Shown here: one piece after another, positions 27,379 to 32,681 of the stretch
Layout of the letters: every line of letters begins with the position of its first letter
Position numbering within the stretch: the stretch's first letter is position 1
DNA from: Saccoglossus kowalevskii
Lineage: Eukaryota > Hemichordata > Enteropneusta > Harrimaniidae
Length of the DNA: 32,681 nucleotides
Direction of reading: 5' to 3'
NCBI RefSeq assembly: GCF_000003605.2
Contig: NW_003153382.1
Span: forward strand, 1-32,681
The notes under the pieces: generated by a model
What the model saw: only the letters and a program-made list of their open reading frames with translations
Told to the model about the DNA's origin: nothing
Database searches by the model: none
Translations under genes and position numbers: made by a program

Positions 27379-27600
27379 ACACTGCCATCAATAATACTGT
27401 AGACTTATATGATTATCCTATTGACAGCAATACCCCTTACTTCTATGATTACACTACCGACAACGATACCGTAGATTTCCATGATTACCCTACGCTCATC
27501 CAGACTGGAGACTGCTATGAGTAGCCTACCTTCCTCCTTACGCATGAGTTCGATGATTACCCTGCCATCTGGAGTACTCTAAACTTCTACGATTACACTG
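27379..27600. repeat. Heavily substituted island with intact 36-bp spacing
   Basis: About six units are strongly diverged: tatgattatcctattgac, aataccccttac, accgacaacgatacc, ccctacgctcatccagac, gagtagcctaccttcctcc, cttacgcatgagttcg, and ccatctggagtactc. The positions matching the acag G still fall at 27,399, 27,435, 27,471, 27,507, 27,543, 27,579 and 27,615, so there is no net indel. A TAG at 27,522-27,524 interrupts the open frame. No foreign element is seen. Confidence 0.85.
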
Positions 27601-28210
27601 CCATCAGCAATACAGTAGACTTCTATGATTACACTACCAACAACAATACAGTAGACTTCTATGATTACATTGCCATCATCAATACAGTTGACTTCTATGA
27701 TTACACTACCATCAGTAATACAGTAGACTTATATGAATACACTACCAACAGCAATACAGTAGACTTCTATGATTACACTACCAACAGCAATACAGTAGAC
27801 TTCTATGATTACACTACCATCATCAATACAGTTGACTTCTATGATTACACTACCATCAACAATACAGATGACTTCTATGATTACACTGCCATCAGCAATA
27901 CAGTAGACTTCTATGATTACACTACCAACAGCAATACAGTAGACTTCTATGATTACAATGCCATCATCAATACAGTTGACTTCTATGATTACCCTACCAT
28001 CAGTAATACAGTAGACTTATATGTATACACTACCAACAGCAATACAGTAGACTTCTATGATTACACTGCCGTCAGCAATACAGTTGACTTCTATGATTAC
28101 ACTACCATCATCAATACAGTTGACTTCTATGATTACACTACCATCAACAATACAGATGACTTCTATGATTACACTTCCATCAGCAATACAGTAGACTTCT
28201 ATGATTACAC
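27590..28210. repeat. 288-bp higher-order repeat, two copies beginning in the decayed island
   Basis: gatgac markers lie at 27,867 and 28,155, 288 bp apart. The preceding copy would have its marker at 27,579, which falls on a decayed unit (gagtactctaaac), while the seven units after it follow the standard order. The island and the higher-order repeat are therefore in register. Confidence 0.82.
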
Positions 28211-28639
28211 TACCAACAGCAATACAGTAGACTTCTATGATTACACTGCCATCAGCAATACAGTAGACTTCTATGATTACACTACCAACAGCAATACAGT
28301 AGACTTCTATGATTACACTGCCATCAGCAATACAGTAGACTTCTATGATTACACTACCATCATCAATACAGTAGACTTCTATGATTACACTGCCATCAGC
28401 AATACAGTAGAATTCTATGATTACACTACCATCAGCAATACAGTAGACTTCTATGATTACATTGCCATCATCAATACAGTAGACTTCTATGATTACACTA
28501 CCATCAGTAATACAGTAGACTTATATGAATACACTACCAACAGCAATACAGTAGACTTCTATGATTACACTACCAACAGCAATACAGTAGACTTCTATGA
28601 TTACACTACCATCATCAATACAGTTGACTTCTATGATTA

Positions 28640-29090
28640 CACTACCATCAACAATACAGATGATTTCTATGATTACACTTCCATCAGCAATACAGTAGAC
28701 TTCTATGATTACACTACCAACAGCAATACAGTAGACTTCTATGATTACAATGCCATCATCAATACAGTTGACTTCTATGATTACACTACCATCAGTAATA
28801 CAGTAGACTTATATGAATACACTACCAACAGCAATACAGTAGACTTCTATGATTACACTGCCATCAGCAATACAGTAGACTTCTATGATTACACTACCAA
28901 CAGCAATACAGTAGACTTCTATGATTACACTGCCATCAGCAATACAGTAGACTTCTATGATTACACTACCATCATCAATACAGTAGACTTCTATGATTAC
29001 ACTACCAACAGCAATACAGTAGACTTCTATGATTACACTGCCATCAGCAATACAGTAGACTTCTATGATTACACTACCAACAGCAATACA
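28640..29090. repeat. Block shared with 8770-9220
   Basis: Starting from the gatgac markers at 28,659 and 8790, both read tccatcagc, plain, aatgccatcatc, accatcagt/ttatatgaatac, plain, gccatcagc, plain, gccatcagc, accatcatc with gtagac, plain, gccatcagc, plain. A similar order is found at 16,300-16,570. The copies are about 19.9 kb apart. Confidence 0.82.
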
Positions 29091-29456
29091 GTAGACTTCT
29101 ATGATTACACTACCAACAGCAATACAGTAGACTTCTATGATTACACTACCAACAGCAATACAGTAGACTTCTATGATTACACTACCAACAGCAATACAGT
29201 AGACTTCTATGATTACACTACCAACAGCAATACAGTAGACTTCTGTGATTACACTACCAACAACAATACAGTAGACTTCTATGATTACACTGCCATCAGC
29301 AATACAGTAGACTTCTATGATTACACTACCAACAGCAATACAGTAGACTTCTATGATTACACTGCCAACAGCAATACAGTAGACTTCTATGATTACACCA
29401 CCAACAGCAATACAGTAGACTTCTATGATTACACTTCCAACAGCAATACAGTAGAC

Positions 29457-32400
29457 TTGTATGATTACACTACTAACAGCAATACAGTAGACTTCTATGA
29501 TTACATTGCTATCATCAATACAGTTGACTTCTATGATTACACTGCCATCAACAATACAGTAGACTTCTATGATTACACTACCAACAGCAATACAGTAGAC
29601 ATCTATGATTACATTGCCATCATCAATACAGTAGACTTCTATGATTACACTACCAACAGCAATACAGTAGACTTCTATGATTACACTGCCATCAGCAATA
29701 CAGTAGACTTCTATGATTACACTACCATCATCAATACAGTAGACTTCTATGATTACACTACCAACAGCAATACAGTAGACTTCTATGATTACACTGCCAT
29801 CAGCAATACAGTAGACTTCTATGATTACACTACCAACAGCAATACAGTAGACTTCTATGATTACACTACCAACAGCAATACAGTAGACTTCTATGATTAC
29901 ATTGCCATCATCAATACAGTAGACTTCTATGATTACACCACCAACAGCAATACAGTAGACTTCTATGATTACAATGCCATCATCAATACAGTTGACTTCT
30001 ATGATTACACTACCATCAGTAATACAGTAGACTTATATGAATACACTACCAACAGCAATACAGTAGACTTCTATGATTACACTACCAACAGCAATACAGT
30101 AGACTTCTATGATTACAATACCATCATCAATACAGTTGACTTCTATGATTACACTACCATCAACAATACAGATGACTTCTATGATTACACTTCCATCAGC
30201 AATACAGTAGACTTCTATGATTACACTACCAACAGCAATACAGTAGACTTCTATGATTACACTACCATCATCAATACAGTTGACTTCTATGATTACACTA
30301 CCATCAGTAATACAGTAAACTTATATGAATACACTACCAACAGCAATACAGTAGACTTATATGATTACACTACCAACAGCAATGCAGTAGACTTCTATGA
30401 TTACACTGCCATCAGCAATACAGTAGACTTCTATGATTACACTGCCAACAGCAATACAGTAGACTTCTATGATTACACTGCCATCAGCAATACAGTAGAC
30501 TTCTATGATTACACTGCCATCAGCAATACAGTTGACTTCTATGATTACACTACCAACAGCAATACAGTAGACTTCTATGATTACACTACCAACAGCAATA
30601 CAGTAGACTTCTATGATTACACTACCAACAGCAATACAGTAGACTTCTATGATTACACTGCCATCAGCAATACAGTATACTTCTATGATTACACTACCAA
30701 CAGCAATACAGTAGACTTCTATGATTACACCACCAACTGCAATACAGTAGACTTCTATGATTACATTGCTATCATCAATACAGTTGACTTCTATGATTAC
30801 ACTACCAACAGCAATACAGTAGACTTCTATGATTACACTACCAACAGCAATACAGTAGACTTCTATGATTACACTACCAACAGCAATACAGTAGACTTCT
30901 ATGATTACACTACCATCAGCAATACAGTAGACTTCTATGATTACACTACCATCAGCAATACAGTAGACTTCTATGATTACACTACCAACAGCAATACAGT
31001 AGACTTCTATGATTACATTGCCATCATCAATACAGTAGACTTCTATGATTACACCACCAACAGCAATACAGTAGACTTCTATGATTACACTACCAACAGC
31101 AATACAGTAGACTTCTATGATTACACTCCCAACAGCAATACAGTAGACTTCTATGATTACACCACCATCAGCAATACAGTAGACTTCTATGATTACACTG
31201 CCATCAGCAATACAGTATACTTCTATGATTACACTACCATCAGCAATACAGTAGACTTCTATGATTACACTACCAACAGCAATACAGTAGACTTCTATGA
31301 TTACACCACCATCAGCAATACAGTAGAATTCTATGATTACATTGCCATCATCAATACAGTTGACTTCTATGATTACACTACCAACAGCAATACAGTAGAC
31401 TTCTATGATTACACTACCAACAGCAATACAGTAGACTTCTATGATTACACTGCCATCAGCAATACAGTAGACTTCTATGATTACACTACCAACAGCAATA
31501 CAGATGACTTCTATGATTACACTTCCATCAGCAATACAGTAGACTTCTATGATTACACTGCCATCAGCAATACAGTAGACTTCTATGATTACACTACCAA
31601 CAGCAATACAGTAGACTTCTATGATTACAATGCCATCATCAATACAGTTGACTTCTATGATTACACTACCAACAGCAATACAGTATACTTCTATGATTAC
31701 ACTACCATCAACAATACAGTAGACTTCTATGATTACACTGCCATCAGCAATACAGTAGACTTCTATGATTACACTACCAACAGCAATACAGTAGACTTCT
31801 ATGATTACACTACCAACAGCAATACAGTAGACTTCTATGATTACACTACCAACAGCAATACAGTAGACTTCTATGATTACACTACCAACAGCAATACAGC
31901 AGACTTGTATGATTACACTACCAACAGCAATACAGTAGACTTCTATGATTACACTACCAACAGCAATACAGTAGACTTCTATGATTACATTGCTATCATC
32001 AATACAGTTGACTTCTATGATTACACTGCCATCAACAATACAGTAGACTTCTATGATTACACTACCAACAGCAATACAGTAGACTTCTATGATTACATTG
32101 CCATCATCAATACAGTAGACTTCTATGATTACACCACCAACAGCAATACAGTAGACTTCTATGATTACACTACCAACAGCAATACAGTAGACTTCTATGA
32201 TTACACTACCAACAGCAATACAGTAGACTTCTATGATTACACCACCATCAGCAATACAGTAGACTTCTATGATTACACTGCCATCAGCAATACAGTATAC
32301 TTCTATGATTACACTGCCATCAGCAATACAGTATACTTCTATGATTACACTACCATCAGCAATACAGTAGACTTCTATGATTACACTACCAACAGCAATA

Positions 32401-32522
32401 CAGTAGACTTATATGATTACACTACCAACAACAATACAGTAGACTTCTATGATTACACTACCAACAGCAATACAGTAGACTTCTATGATTACACTGCCAT
32501 CAGCAATACAGTATTCTTCTAA
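29457..32522 (+). other. Long open frame of 12-residue repeats, doubtful as a gene
   Basis: There are 1,021 codons of VDFYDYTTNSNT-type repeats from a TTG at 29,457 to the TAA of a tattcttctaag unit (32,520-32,522). The preceding units are in the same frame and open, so the start is only where a permitted codon first occurs. No upstream promoter, leader or unique domain is visible, and no family is recognised. Confidence 0.15.
31010..31500. repeat. Partial third copy of the 1.5-kb duplicated block
   Basis: The order attgccatcatc, accaccaac, plain, plain (with a private actcccaac), accaccatcagc, gccatcagc/cagtatac, accatcagc, plain, accaccatcagc with GAATTC (31,326-31,331), attgccatcatc, plain, plain, gccatcagc matches the middle of 5810-7375 and 14,525-16,045. 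It has one cagtatac unit, as in copy B, and leaves the shared order at the gatgac unit (31,503). Confidence 0.85.
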
Positions 32523-32681
32523 GATTACACTACTATCAGCAATACAGTAGACTTCTATGATTACACTGCCATCAGCAATACAGTAGACTTCTATGATTAC
32601 ACTACCATCAGCAATACAGTAGACTTCTATGATTGCACCACCATCAGCAATACAGTAGACTTCTATGATTACACTGCCATT

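Larger units (their letters stand above)
1..32681. repeat. 36-bp satellite (minisatellite-type) tandem array filling the window
   Basis: Every part of the window can be read as copies of one 36-bp unit: gacttctatgattac, then a variable piece (most often actaccaacagc), then aatacagta. The G of the conserved acag recurs every 36 bp for long distances: 18, 54, 90, 126, 162, 198, 234, 270, 306, 342, 378, 414, 450, 486. The variable piece and the base after acagt define subtypes: accaacagc, gccatcagc, accatcatc followed by gttgac, accatcaac followed by gatgac, accatcagt followed by ttatatgaatac, aatgccatcatc, attgccatcatc, and tgtgattac followed by accaacaac. Both window edges lie inside the array, so its true length is unknown. 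Organisation and length fit eukaryotic satellite DNA; the lineage cannot be told. No recombinase, terminal inverted repeat, or rRNA or tRNA sequence is embedded. Confidence 0.97.

Noticed and set aside
27379-27600. Inserted foreign element
   Set aside because: Each unit can still be aligned to the satellite with exact 36-bp spacing, so it is diverged satellite.
1-32681. CRISPR array, because the 36-bp length equals a common CRISPR repeat length
   Set aside because: The 36-bp units abut each other with no spacers, and no cas genes or leader are present.
1-32681. Short ATG peptide of nine residues (MITLPTAIQ) in most units as a real small gene family
   Set aside because: It is a direct consequence of the unit sequence, is followed at once by TAG, and has no ribosome-binding or Kozak context that varies independently of the repeat.
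1-32681. tRNA, rRNA, promoter, terminator or replication origin
   Set aside because: No cloverleaf, conserved rRNA motif, unique promoter-like or hairpin-plus-T-run sequence stands out from the repeat on either strand.
1-32681. Telomeric or simple microsatellite repeat
   Set aside because: The period is 36 bp, and I see no shorter internal period such as TTAGGG-type or di- or trinucleotide runs.

Overview
This window is one uninterrupted tandem-repeat array. I see no unique sequence, conventional gene, RNA gene, transposon or flank. The monomer is 36 bp, about 908 copies in 32,681 bp. Written in three pieces, the commonest unit is gacttctatgattac, then actaccaacagc, then aatacagta. It is about 36% GC, and the plus strand is rich in A and C (23 of 36 bases). 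A homogeneous satellite of this size is typical of eukaryotic heterochromatin (centromeric, pericentromeric or subtelomeric). The sequence does not identify the lineage, and a bacterial origin is unlikely but not formally excluded.

Layout: positions 1-234 are near-consensus; 235-660 carry many substitutions; 661-1300 are clean again; 1300-1535 carry small indels; 1536-3900 are mostly clean; 3940-4200 are scrambled by indels. From about 4200 to 26,280 the array is very homogeneous and is broken only by isolated 1-bp indels near 5726, 5785, 9768-9844 (three), 16,072, 21,054 and 25,130. Positions 26,290-26,530 are decayed with indels. Positions 27,379-27,600 are heavily substituted but keep exact 36-bp spacing. 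From 27,600 to the end the array is homogeneous again.

The array is not a random mix of variants. Recurrent diagnostic variants occur in a fixed order and form an 8-unit, 288-bp higher-order repeat, tandem in several places. Longer blocks of about 0.5-1.5 kb are also copied, some of them 8-20 kb apart. Rare private variants (a 33-bp unit, a TAA-bearing unit, a C-to-G change) are copied with their blocks, which indicates repeated segmental amplification.

Because 36 is divisible by 3, one forward frame (12-residue repeat VDFYDYTTNSNT) and one reverse frame (VIIEVYCIAVGS) lack stops and give open frames of up to 1,377 codons. I do not consider these established genes. Nearly all lack an ATG, most recurrent variants are amino-acid changing, stop-bearing units were themselves amplified, and frameshifts end the frames. 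They are recorded as open frames, not as products.
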